The translations under genes were made by a program, and so were the position numbers. Shown here piece by piece: positions 6,811-13,292 of a DNA stretch of 36,189 bases (position 1 is the stretch's first letter; the number at the start of each line of letters is the position of its first letter). The notes beneath the pieces were generated by a model that had not been told where the DNA came from, did not search any database, and worked only from the letters and a program-made list of their open reading frames with translations. This DNA is from a virus, in the IMG/VR virus record IMGVR_UViG_3300028082_000004, positions 1-36,189 of that record. The stretch is one strand, 5' to 3'.

Positions 6811-7968
6811 ATGGCAACAGCCGAGATAATTCCAAGCGAAACGGCCCTGGCGATTGTCGACAAGGGTGAACTGTTCGAGGCAACAATTCCCGCCGAGAAG
6901 GCACTCACGATCTTCACCGACGAGCGTGCGGCAGAAATCATCATCGAGGGCGTCCGCACGTTGGCCAACGAAGCGCCCGAGGCGGCAATCGTCGACCTCA
7001 CGCTGAAGAAGAACCGGGCGGCAATCAACTCGCTGGGCTACAAGGTCACGCGCTCCAAAACCGCCATCGACGAGATCGGCAAGAAGGTCGCTGCCGACCT
7101 GAAGGAGTTGCCGAAGCGCGTCGACGCCACGCGCAAGGCGATCAAGGAAGGCCTCGATGCGCTGGCGGCCGAGATAAAACAGCCAGTCGCTGCCTACGAG
7201 GCCCGCATTCAGGCATATCAGGATAGGCTCGACTGGATCTGGAATCGGCCGCTGACACTGACCAACGCAAACGCATCCAGCGCAGAGATCGAGGCCGAGC
7301 TGAAAAAGGTGAATGAACTGCCGACCTCTGCGGAAGAGTGGAAGGAGTTTCACGGCCAAGCGCTCAATGGCATTCAGGAAACCACCTCTGCTCTGGCTAA
7401 GATGCTGGGCAACAAGCAAAAGCAGGAAGCAGAAGCTGCCGAGCTGGCTCGGTTGCGCGCCGAAAAGGAAGAGCGCGAGAGCCGCGATGCTGCCGAGCGG
7501 CAGGTCCGCGAAGGAGCGGAGAAGGCCCGCAAAGAGGCTGAGGAGTCTGCGCGCCGTGAGCGTGAAGCGGCCGAAAGCCGAGAGCGTTCCGCGCGCCTTG
7601 CCGCCGAGAACGCTCAGCACGAAAAGGAACTGGCTGAGCAGCGAGAGCAACAGGCAAACGAGCAGCTTGCGCAGCTCAAAGCGCAGATGGAGGCCACGCA
7701 GCGCGCCATCGGCGTTCCCGCTCCCCACCAGACCCTGGCCGATCCCGAGCCGAAGGTCGAAGTCGTTGGTAAGAAGGCCATCACACCGACCACTATCGAC
7801 GGCCTTACCCACCGCAAACAGATCAACACCGAAGCCCTGGCCGACATCATGACGGTGCTGAACGAAGCAGACCTAAAAACGCCAAGCAACAGTTTCCATC
7901 CTTGGGCCAAGGCCATCGCCATCGCCATCATCAAGGGCCAGATCCGTCACGTTTCGATCGCTTACTAG
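6811..7968 (+). CDS. DUF1351-like coiled-coil phage protein
   Basis: This 385-residue protein has an N-terminal region (about 25-130) resembling DUF1351 proteins of phage recombination and replication modules (KKNRAAINSLGYKVTRSKTAIDEIG). A long, highly charged coiled coil follows, rich in Arg, Glu and Ala (about 195-290). The C-terminal domain (about 310-385) includes HRKQINTEALADIMTVL and a final KGQIRHVSIAY. It lies just downstream of the annealing protein. The biochemical function of this family is not established; a structural role in DNA processing is only inferred. A GC hairpin (6767-6772 with 6784-6789) lies in the leader between the two genes. Confidence 0.7.
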   Translation: MATAEIIPSETALAIVDKGELFEATIPAEKALTIFTDERAAEIIIEGVRTLANEAPEAAIVDLTLKKNRAAINSLGYKVTRSKTAIDEIGKKVAADLKELPKRVDATRKAIKEGLDALAAEIKQPVAAYEARIQAYQDRLDWIWNRPLTLTNANASSAEIEAELKKVNELPTSAEEWKEFHGQALNGIQETTSALAKMLGNKQKQEAEAAELARLRAEKEERESRDAAERQVREGAEKARKEAEESARREREAAESRERSARLAAENAQHEKELAEQREQQANEQLAQLKAQMEATQRAIGVPAPHQTLADPEPKVEVVGKKAITPTTIDGLTHRKQINTEALADIMTVLNEADLKTPSNSFHPWAKAIAIAIIKGQIRHVSIAY

Positions 7969-7982
7969 AAAGGAGCATTCCA

Positions 7983-8525
7983 TTGCATTTGTCACCGCTC
8001 AAGCCGCCCACACAGCGCGAAGAGATTGCCCGGCTAAAGGTTTCCTTGCGGTTGATTGCCACGCTCATGGACATCAGTCGCAAGGTCGAGGTCGAGCGGC
8101 CGGCAATCATGGTCACCTATGCCGCGTTCGGACTGCACTTCCCGGCCTCTGCGCCGAAGACGCCGGCGCAGCTCATGTGCTGCATCAACGTCCTCGAGGC
8201 TCAGCCCTGGATGCGCCGCAAGGCCTTCGAGTTTCTGTCGCGCCTTGCCGATTCCGACTGGCCCTACCTCATCGCGCAGTGGCACCGGCTTGAGCCGCAG
8301 GCAATCGAGGAACTGAACTGGGTTGCCGATCCCGACCTCTACGCGCCGAAGACGCACGCCATGTTGCAGGCAATCACCGCGCACCGGTGTACCAAACCTC
8401 ACTGCTCCCACCCGCGCGAGCTGCACGTTGCGCCGCCGCGCGGCAAGGGCGAGTACGGCAGATGCACCGTGGATGGCTGCAATTGCGAGTTTTTCAAAGA
8501 GCACGAGCTGGGCGGTGCGCAATGA
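7983..8525 (+). CDS. Phage protein of unknown function with Cys-rich C terminus
   Basis: This 180-residue product is read from a TTG start at 7983, because an AAAGGAG ribosome site (7969-7975) lies at ideal spacing and the upstream frame overlaps the previous gene. The N-terminal two-thirds are helical. The C-terminal part (about 132-172) has a Cys/His pattern, RCTKPHCSHPRELH then CTVDGCNCEFF, that could bind one or two zinc ions. Its position in the early operon, before nuclease genes, suggests a role in DNA metabolism, but no family was recognised. Confidence 0.7.
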   Translation: MHLSPLKPPTQREEIARLKVSLRLIATLMDISRKVEVERPAIMVTYAAFGLHFPASAPKTPAQLMCCINVLEAQPWMRRKAFEFLSRLADSDWPYLIAQWHRLEPQAIEELNWVADPDLYAPKTHAMLQAITAHRCTKPHCSHPRELHVAPPRGKGEYGRCTVDGCNCEFFKEHELGGAQ

Positions 8526-8701
8526 CAGCTTTCGAGAGTCCGCAGATACCGCTCAAAGAGGCTTACCTCTGCGCTGAGTGCAACACGATTGCCTCCGTCG
8601 CTGAGCACTGCCCGCACTGCGCAAGCAAGTCGGTGCTTCCGCTGCGCGCCGTATTGAACCGCACTCAGACGCCTGCACAAAACCCGAAAAGGAACCGATA
8701 G
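8522..8701 (+). CDS. Small zinc-ribbon protein
   Basis: This 59-residue protein overlaps the preceding stop (ATGA). It contains LCAEC and HCPHC pairs about 14 residues apart, a CxxC-CxxC zinc ribbon typical of small phage early proteins. Start ATG 8522 fits the coupled arrangement. Function is unknown; nucleic-acid or protein binding is likely. Confidence 0.65.
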   Translation: MTAFESPQIPLKEAYLCAECNTIASVAEHCPHCASKSVLPLRAVLNRTQTPAQNPKRNR

Positions 8702-8705
8702 AAAA

Positions 8706-9197
8706 ATGCGCTCTTATCCCTGGCAATTCGACCAAAAGAACTACACCGATGCGTATCTCCTTGGCTGCGTGAGCGAAGAATGCGTGCAGAACTCGATTTT
8801 GCAGCTTCTGACGGCTGAGCACATTCCGGCGCTTGCCACCGATGCCGGTGCAAAGAAGGTGCGCGGCGCTATCGCTCGGCGGCTGGCGGCGGCCGGCGCC
8901 AAAGAGGTCTTCAAGCTGGTCGCGGGAACGCAAGGCGCAGCCTACGCGGGTTTGCCCGACATCATCGGCACGCTTCCCGGCGGCCAGTCGCTCTACATCG
9001 AAGTCAAGGCTCCAGCTTGGTATCGGATCGGCTGCGGCAACCGGATGCGGTCCGCGCGCGAAGCCGGCGAACCCACCAAAGAGCAGCTTGCATTTCTCGA
9101 CACGATGGCCGAAGCCGGTGCCGTCTGCATGGTGGCTTGGTCAAGTCTCGACGTTGAAGACGTACTCTCGCGGCTCGTCGGCCAGACGTCGCGCTAA
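8706..9197 (+). CDS. VRR-NUC domain nuclease
   Basis: This 163-residue protein has the VRR-NUC core in the right order: GLPDIIG (Asp85), LYIEVKAP (Glu99, Lys101), then TKEQLAFLDTMAEAGAVCMVAWS. These are the metal-binding PD-(D/E)xK residues of phage VRR-NUC nucleases related to Holliday-junction resolvases. It would act as a structure-specific nuclease in phage recombination or replication. Length is usual for a stand-alone phage VRR-NUC protein, though the stretch between Lys101 and TKEQ is slightly longer than typical. Confidence 0.88.
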   Translation: MRSYPWQFDQKNYTDAYLLGCVSEECVQNSILQLLTAEHIPALATDAGAKKVRGAIARRLAAAGAKEVFKLVAGTQGAAYAGLPDIIGTLPGGQSLYIEVKAPAWYRIGCGNRMRSAREAGEPTKEQLAFLDTMAEAGAVCMVAWSSLDVEDVLSRLVGQTSR

Positions 9198-9240
9198 ACA
9201 GGTTTTTCTTACAACACACCACACGAAGGAGACAGAACAG

Positions 9241-9612
9241 ATGAAGCAACCAGAAGAGATGACCATTGCGAACCTCGACGGCGGTGGCTTGATGGAGCTG
9301 GCCACGCGCGAGTTCCACAAGATCTGCGACAACGTAGCCGACCCGAACGTGCGCACGGATGCCACGCGCAAGTTGACCATCAACATCGAAGTCAAGCCGG
9401 ACCGCAAAGGCCAGACGGCCGACGTGGCCTATTCGGTCAAAAGCACGCTGGTCGGCCCCGACAAGGCGAAGACCACGGCCTTCATCGCGCAGGCACCTGG
9501 CTCGCAGGACATTAGCCTGTTCGGCGTCGACGTGCGCCAGGGCGATCTTTTCCCAGAAGGCGAGGAGCAGGGCGGTCCCGTCGCGGTTCCTTCCAAGGCA
9601 GTCAACCAGTAG
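9241..9612 (+). CDS. Conserved phage protein, unknown function
   Basis: This 123-residue acidic protein starts at ATG 9241 behind a GAAGGAG ribosome site. Residues about 40-75 form a beta-rich core (RKLTINIEVKPDRKGQTADVAYSVKSTLVGP), and the C-terminal part contains DLFPEGEEQGG. Small proteins of this type commonly sit in phage early operons next to the gene that follows here. No function is known to me. Confidence 0.6.
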   Translation: MKQPEEMTIANLDGGGLMELATREFHKICDNVADPNVRTDATRKLTINIEVKPDRKGQTADVAYSVKSTLVGPDKAKTTAFIAQAPGSQDISLFGVDVRQGDLFPEGEEQGGPVAVPSKAVNQ

Positions 9613-9620
9613 CAGCAACC

Positions 9621-9636
9621 AGGAAACGAGTTTCCT
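9621..9636. promoter_or_regulatory. 16-bp palindrome between early genes
   Basis: AGGAAAC (9621-9627) and GTTTCCT (9630-9636) form perfect arms around GA, in the 42-base gap between two genes. It could be an operator-type protein site or a small RNA hairpin over the leader of the next gene. There is no T-run, so a terminator is unlikely. Confidence 0.4.
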
Positions 9637-9654
9637 AGAAATGGAGTTTGCAGC

Positions 9655-10419
9655 ATGAGCAGTTTGATTCAGGGCAGCGATGAATTGGTCAAGACACTGA
9701 CGGGCCTAGCCGAGGTAAAGACCTTCGACCTTACCGACACGCATGGCATCAAGGCTACATACACAAGCGAACAGGTGCACGAGGTCGAAGCCGAACCTCC
9801 TTCGCAGCTCTCCACCGTGTCAGTGCATACCCTTGACGGCTTTGTCGATCTGGTGAAGGAAAAGCTGGACGGCATCCAGAACGTAGATGGCACGTATCTG
9901 GTTCACGTCGTCGATCACAAAAACGTACAGCTCAAATCGCTCACTACCGATGCCTGGGGCCGTCGCTTGACGCTTATCGCAGCGTCACCTGTCGAGACCG
10001 ATCCATTTCCGTTCGGAAAATTTCTCGAACAGGAGCTTTTCGTGATTCAGGTCGCGGCGAAGTTTGCTGACGGTGGCGACAAGGACTATGTGCTCGATCT
10101 GGCTTCTTCGCTGACGGCCGAGGCTACAACAAACAACAGCGACAACGGTTTTGTGCAGGGAGCTACCGTCAAGCGTGGCATTCGCATGAAGGAAAACATC
10201 ACGCTGAAACCGCGCGTCAACCTCCTACCCTACCGCACATTCCCAGAAGTCGCGCAGCCAGCCAGCGATTTCGTTTTCCGTGCACGCTCAGTTGACGACC
10301 AGCAGCCGCCCGAGCTGTTGCTGATCGAAGCTGACGGCGGCAAGTGGAAGGTCGACGCGATCAATGAGGTCGCGCGCTACCTGCGCACTGCTGGCCTCGA
10401 AATCCCTGTCATTTCGTAA
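9655..10419 (+). CDS. Conserved phage early protein (LPYRTFPEV family)
   Basis: This 254-residue protein has a layout I have seen in many temperate phages of different hosts: an N-terminal region ending in a TLDGFVDLVKEKLDG helix, then a beta-rich middle, a Gln/Gly repeat-like FVQGATVKRGIRMKE strand, and the C-terminal signature LPYRTFPEVAQPASDFVFR followed by LIEADGGKWK. No enzyme motif is visible. It sits between recombination and replication genes, so an accessory DNA-metabolism role is possible but unproven. Confidence 0.7.
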   Translation: MSSLIQGSDELVKTLTGLAEVKTFDLTDTHGIKATYTSEQVHEVEAEPPSQLSTVSVHTLDGFVDLVKEKLDGIQNVDGTYLVHVVDHKNVQLKSLTTDAWGRRLTLIAASPVETDPFPFGKFLEQELFVIQVAAKFADGGDKDYVLDLASSLTAEATTNNSDNGFVQGATVKRGIRMKENITLKPRVNLLPYRTFPEVAQPASDFVFRARSVDDQQPPELLLIEADGGKWKVDAINEVARYLRTAGLEIPVIS

Positions 10420-10479
10420 TTCACAACCCAGTGCCGGCTTGCCGCCGCAGGCCCGCAAACCACCCAAAGGGAAAAATAG

Positions 10480-11484
10480 ATGGTAAACATGCCCTGGTTC
10501 CGCCTCTTCAACGAAATGCCCAACGATCCGAAATGGCGAGTAATCGCCCGTAAGTCGGGGCGCACTATCGCTGAGGTTCAGGCGGTCTACCTGCAGCTTC
10601 TGTCGTCGGCCAGCGCGAATGCAGATCGCGGAACCGCCAGCATCAGCAGCGAAGATATTGCCGCCGCATTGGACATTGAAATTGAAAACGTGGATAGCAT
10701 TCGCGAGGCAATGCAGGGACGAGTCTTAGAGGGTGACGAGGTGACTGGGTGGCGCAAGCGCAATCCGGCGCGAGAAGACGACAGCGCAGAACGCACGCGT
10801 GAATACCGCAAGCGCAAACAATATGTGACGCAATGTGACGCAGAGCAAAAACATGTGACGCAATGTGACGCTAGAGGAGAGGAGAGAAGAGAAGAATTAA
10901 GTACTTCCCCCTCTCGCGTGCGCGAGGCCGAGCGGCCATTTCCGGCCACCGGCCAAGACCCCGACGCTGGTGCGGAGCTCACGCTCGCCGCAGCGCTCTT
11001 CGACGAACTGGCCGTCCCGAGCGACTTCGGCACCCGCGATGTCGCAGCCGACGCCATTCGGCAGCACGCCAAGGCCACTGGCGGCGTCAAGCAGGCCTTC
11101 GAGCAGATCCTTGCAGCGGCTAGGTCCGCGAAGATCCGCGGTGAAACGATCAACCGCTTCTGGTTCACCGACCAGCGCTACAACCCAGCCGCGCAGGAGG
11201 GCGGTACGCATGGAAACAGTCAGCGAGGCGCAGCTCATGAGCGCGTTACAGCCAGCAAACGAGCTCTCGACCAGGCGCTTGCCAAACGCGGAATCGATTC
11301 GTCTGGCGGTGATGCTGGGCCAGATGGCGGACCGGTACCCGCACCAGGACCTGGCGGATTCGATGGAGGGCTACCTGTGGGACTTCGAGCAGTTGGCTAT
11401 GCGGTACTCGATGGCCGAGGTGGCACAGGCGTTGGCGGAATGGCGCATCACACCGGAGGCACGGTTCTTCCCGCGACCGGATGA
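10480..11484 (+). CDS. Phage replication initiator-like protein (winged helix), contains candidate origin
   Basis: The N terminus (MPWFRLFNEMPNDPKWRVIARKSGRTIAEVQAVYLQLL) and following ISSEDIAAALDIE segment resemble the DNA-binding front part of phage replication organiser proteins, followed by a basic RTREYRKRK segment. The middle encodes a duplicated VTQCDA peptide because the DNA carries iterons (10823-10871). A second helical domain follows (about 165-240). After about residue 244 the frame becomes Gly/Pro-rich and overlaps the next gene by 275 bases, so the open frame beyond that may be partly fortuitous or the real end may differ. Function is inferred from domain style and the origin-like repeats, as in lambda O. 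Confidence 0.65.
   Translation: MVNMPWFRLFNEMPNDPKWRVIARKSGRTIAEVQAVYLQLLSSASANADRGTASISSEDIAAALDIEIENVDSIREAMQGRVLEGDEVTGWRKRNPAREDDSAERTREYRKRKQYVTQCDAEQKHVTQCDARGEERREELSTSPSRVREAERPFPATGQDPDAGAELTLAAALFDELAVPSDFGTRDVAADAIRQHAKATGGVKQAFEQILAAARSAKIRGETINRFWFTDQRYNPAAQEGGTHGNSQRGAAHERVTASKRALDQALAKRGIDSSGGDAGPDGGPVPAPGPGGFDGGLPVGLRAVGYAVLDGRGGTGVGGMAHHTGGTVLPATG
10823..10896 (+). repeat. Four 10-bp-phased iterons plus purine tract: candidate replication origin
   Basis: Four copies of ATGTGACGC begin at 10823, 10833, 10853 and 10863, so all start on the same helical face with spacings of 10, 20 and 10. They form two tandem pairs in a 30-base unit, which keeps the reading frame and duplicates the VTQCDA peptide. 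An uninterrupted 24-base purine tract follows (10873-10896), then AATTAAG. Iterons followed by a strand-asymmetric easily melted segment inside the initiator gene is the arrangement of the lambda origin. Confidence 0.6.
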
Positions 11485-11695
11485 GATCGCCACGACCATC
11501 TGCACGCGGCGCAACGAGTGCGCCCGGCAGGCTGAGGCTGACGCAAGAGAGCGCCGCCGGCAGACTGAGCGAGAACGGCGCATTCAGAGATTTTGGCGTG
11601 ACATTTTGCCGGACCGGATGGCGCGGTTCGGATGGACCGAAGAAGAAACACTTACCCGCTTTCCAGAGTTTTGCGGAACGAAACCACGGAGATAG
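11210..11695 (+). CDS. Conserved phage early protein, unknown function
   Basis: This 161-residue protein starts at ATG 11210 behind a GGAGGGCGG ribosome site. It carries SMEGYLWDFEQLAMRYSMAEVAQALAEWRITPEARFFPRPDEIATT, a pattern I have seen in phage replication modules, followed by an Arg/Glu-rich coiled coil and a C-terminal WRDILPDRMARFGW segment. Its first 275 bases overlap the previous open frame; the protein-like character of this frame makes it the better gene in the overlap. A role helping replication, for example as a helicase-loader partner, is only a guess. Confidence 0.7.
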   Translation: METVSEAQLMSALQPANELSTRRLPNAESIRLAVMLGQMADRYPHQDLADSMEGYLWDFEQLAMRYSMAEVAQALAEWRITPEARFFPRPDEIATTICTRRNECARQAEADARERRRQTERERRIQRFWRDILPDRMARFGWTEEETLTRFPEFCGTKPRR

Positions 11696-11697
11696 AT

Positions 11698-11898
11698 ATG
11701 CAAGACGGAATTTACATCGACACGCACCGGAATCTGGTGCTTATGGGCTTCAAGAACGGAAGCCGAGAACTCACGGTCGAGATCGACGTTCGAGGCGCAC
11801 GGCTGGTGGCACTCCAGCTTATCACCGCCGCGAACAGCATCGACCACGCAGACGAGCGGAAGGAGGCGGCAGATGAACAGATCCCCGTTGCATCGTAA
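11698..11898 (+). CDS. Small conserved phage protein
   Basis: This 66-residue acidic protein begins MQDGIYIDTHRNLVLMGFKNGSR and ends in an Ala/Glu-rich helix. ATG 11698 is chosen over an in-frame upstream ATG because a GGAG ribosome site sits just before it and the previous gene ends at 11695. Its end overlaps the HNH gene start by 26 bases. Function unknown. Confidence 0.55.
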   Translation: MQDGIYIDTHRNLVLMGFKNGSRELTVEIDVRGARLVALQLITAANSIDHADERKEAADEQIPVAS

Positions 11899-12382
11899 AA
11901 CGCCCCTCCGCGCCAAGCGGTATCCCGAAAAGAAACCCCGTCCGCGCGGTCGGCGGCGCTTCCCGCGCAAGGTCGAGAAGGTGCCACGAGTTTGCATCGG
12001 CGACCGCCAGTTCGAGGGCGAGCTCGAAGACGCGAAGGGGCGCCCGTGGCTTCGCGTGATGCGCGACGGTCGCCACGTCCTCAACCAGCGAACCCATGCG
12101 GGCTGGCTCGAATATCGTGCGCGAGTTGAGCGCATGTGGATGCGTCAGGAAGGTATCTGCTGCCTGTACGGCATCGCCCCGGACTGTCCCGGCGCGCTTA
12201 CCATCAGCGAGGCCACCTTCGAGCACGAGCATTGCCGGGGCGCAGGTGGCGCGTGGAGAGATGATCGCACCGAGATCAACGGCCGGTGGCTCAACGGCGC
12301 GGCGCATTACGGCTGCAACTCATGGAAGGGATCGAGGCACATCACGTACAACGAGCAGATTCAGGAAAGGAGCAAGCGGTAA
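11873..12382 (+). CDS. HNH-type (NinG-like) nuclease protein
   Basis: This 169-residue protein opens with a very basic 40-residue tail. The C-terminal half has an HNH-like metal site: CCLYG and CPG cysteines (about 96-106), FEHEH (His118, His120), RGAGGAWRDDR, then NGAAHYGCNSWKGSR (His145, Cys148). The arrangement resembles NinG/Rap-type phage HNH proteins involved in recombination-branch cutting. Its position at the end of the early operon fits, as NinG lies there in lambdoid phages. The family-level call is good; the precise substrate is inferred. Confidence 0.75.
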   Translation: MNRSPLHRKTPLRAKRYPEKKPRPRGRRRFPRKVEKVPRVCIGDRQFEGELEDAKGRPWLRVMRDGRHVLNQRTHAGWLEYRARVERMWMRQEGICCLYGIAPDCPGALTISEATFEHEHCRGAGGAWRDDRTEINGRWLNGAAHYGCNSWKGSRHITYNEQIQERSKR

Positions 12383-12591
12383 TGCTTGAGACGCTCGACT
12401 TCGCCATCGGCACAAGAGGCGAGAAATGGCATGCGGTATGGCGCAACGCGCCCGACGGGCAAATGGAGGGGCCGGCGCGCGAAACAAAACAGGAAGCACT
12501 GCGGGACATCGATAACATCACATCTTTGGCAAAGCGGGTATTCCGCAAGCTGTTTCCGCACTGCATCATCAACGTCGGAAGGGTTCAATGA
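12382..12591 (+). CDS. Small phage protein, unknown function
   Basis: This 69-residue protein starts in a TAATG overlap with the HNH gene stop and ends in an ATGA overlap with the next frame, so it is tightly coupled in the early operon. The sequence MLETLDFAIGTRGEKWHAVWRNA is unremarkable and no family was recognised. Confidence 0.55.
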   Translation: MLETLDFAIGTRGEKWHAVWRNAPDGQMEGPARETKQEALRDIDNITSLAKRVFRKLFPHCIINVGRVQ

Positions 12592-12690
12592 GCGACCTGA
12601 TCCCGCATCTGCGCTCCTGCTACTTTCGCCAAGTCGCCGCCGGAACCAAAAAAGAAGAGTTTCGGCGCGTGACCCCGTACTGGGAAATTC
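12588..12690 (+). pseudogene. Truncated ASCH-domain gene (N-terminal remnant)
   Basis: The first 33 codons read as the start of a phage ASCH/PUA-like protein: LRSCYFRQVAAGTKKEEFRRVTPYWE, matching the usual YF..I..GTK..E.R..TPYW pattern. After PYWE (about 12687) the similarity stops, base composition turns AT-rich and the frame continues without a stop into the DUF4365-like gene. ASCH proteins normally run 100 residues or more, and no remaining ASCH strand pattern is seen up to 14700. The interpretation is that a cassette entered or replaced the 3' part of this gene. Confidence 0.6.
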
Positions 12691-12743
12691 TGATTTATCA
12701 TATACAGAAATCCGTATACCTACATTTTCGAGGAATCATAATA

Positions 12744-13292
12744 GTGCCTTTACCTGCAGGGGACCGAAAAGAGCTTATCTGCCGCGCGCACATTTCAGCA
12801 CTTGCCGCTATGGCAGGTGTAATGCTAGTTCCTCCAAGAGAATTTGACTTCGGAGTTGACGGAACCTTTCGCACAATGGAAGTACGACCAGAAGGGCGTC
12901 ATTGTGAAACAGGGTTTGCTCTAGATTTTCAGGCAAAAGCTTCGGTAAAGTGGATTCAGAAAGATGGGTTCATTATTTATGACTTGGAATGCAAGAATTA
13001 CAATGACCTCGTCAGTCGTAGCCATGCGGCGACCACGCTCATTTTAATTCTTCTCTGCCTTCCTAGGGACCAAAGAGATTGGCACGAAATTTGGCCAGGT
13101 AAGCAGAACGTGGCAGATGGAGCAACCCTTCTCCAGCACGCATGTTATTGGCTGCAGTTGGAGAAAGGGCCTACTGCCGATGGCAACACGAAGCGTGTGA
13201 GATTTTCTATTAAAAACTGTCTCACGCCAGCTGCTCTTTTAGAAATAATGGAAAATGATCGAGCTGAAAGAGAGGCGCGCTTTGAAGATTGA
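12744..13292 (+). CDS. DUF4365-like protein, possible PD-(D/E)xK-type fold
   Basis: A GTG at 12744 behind a GAGGA site (12730-12734) gives a 182-residue protein whose N terminus, PLPAGDRKELICRAHISALAAMAG, is what a DUF4365 protein should look like; the ATG at 12588 would fuse it to the ASCH remnant. Family features are FDFGVDGTFR (Asp39) and ALDFQAKAS (Gln63, Lys65), which resemble a D-(Q)xK variant of a nuclease-type core, then a YDLECKNYNDLVSRSH segment and a hydrophobic strand LILILLCLPRD. DUF4365 domains recur in mobile-element and defence settings; nuclease activity here is an inference. Its 3' end overlaps the next gene, so the two form a unit. Confidence 0.7.
   Translation: MPLPAGDRKELICRAHISALAAMAGVMLVPPREFDFGVDGTFRTMEVRPEGRHCETGFALDFQAKASVKWIQKDGFIIYDLECKNYNDLVSRSHAATTLILILLCLPRDQRDWHEIWPGKQNVADGATLLQHACYWLQLEKGPTADGNTKRVRFSIKNCLTPAALLEIMENDRAEREARFED

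Noticed and set aside
6748-7812. Long antisense open frame (354 codons) opposite the coiled-coil gene
   Set aside because: It mirrors the GC-rich, biased codon use of the plus-strand gene, has Leu/Arg/Gly-rich, non-protein-like sequence, and no ribosome site.
10823-10871. Short repeats as a CRISPR array
   Set aside because: The repeats are only about 9-10 bases and lie in frame within a replication gene, so iterons or a coding repeat fit better.
12588-13292. One 234-residue ASCH-DUF4365 fusion protein
   Set aside because: Only a third of the ASCH domain is present and an internal GTG with a good ribosome site begins exactly where a DUF4365 protein should; a fusion cannot be fully excluded.
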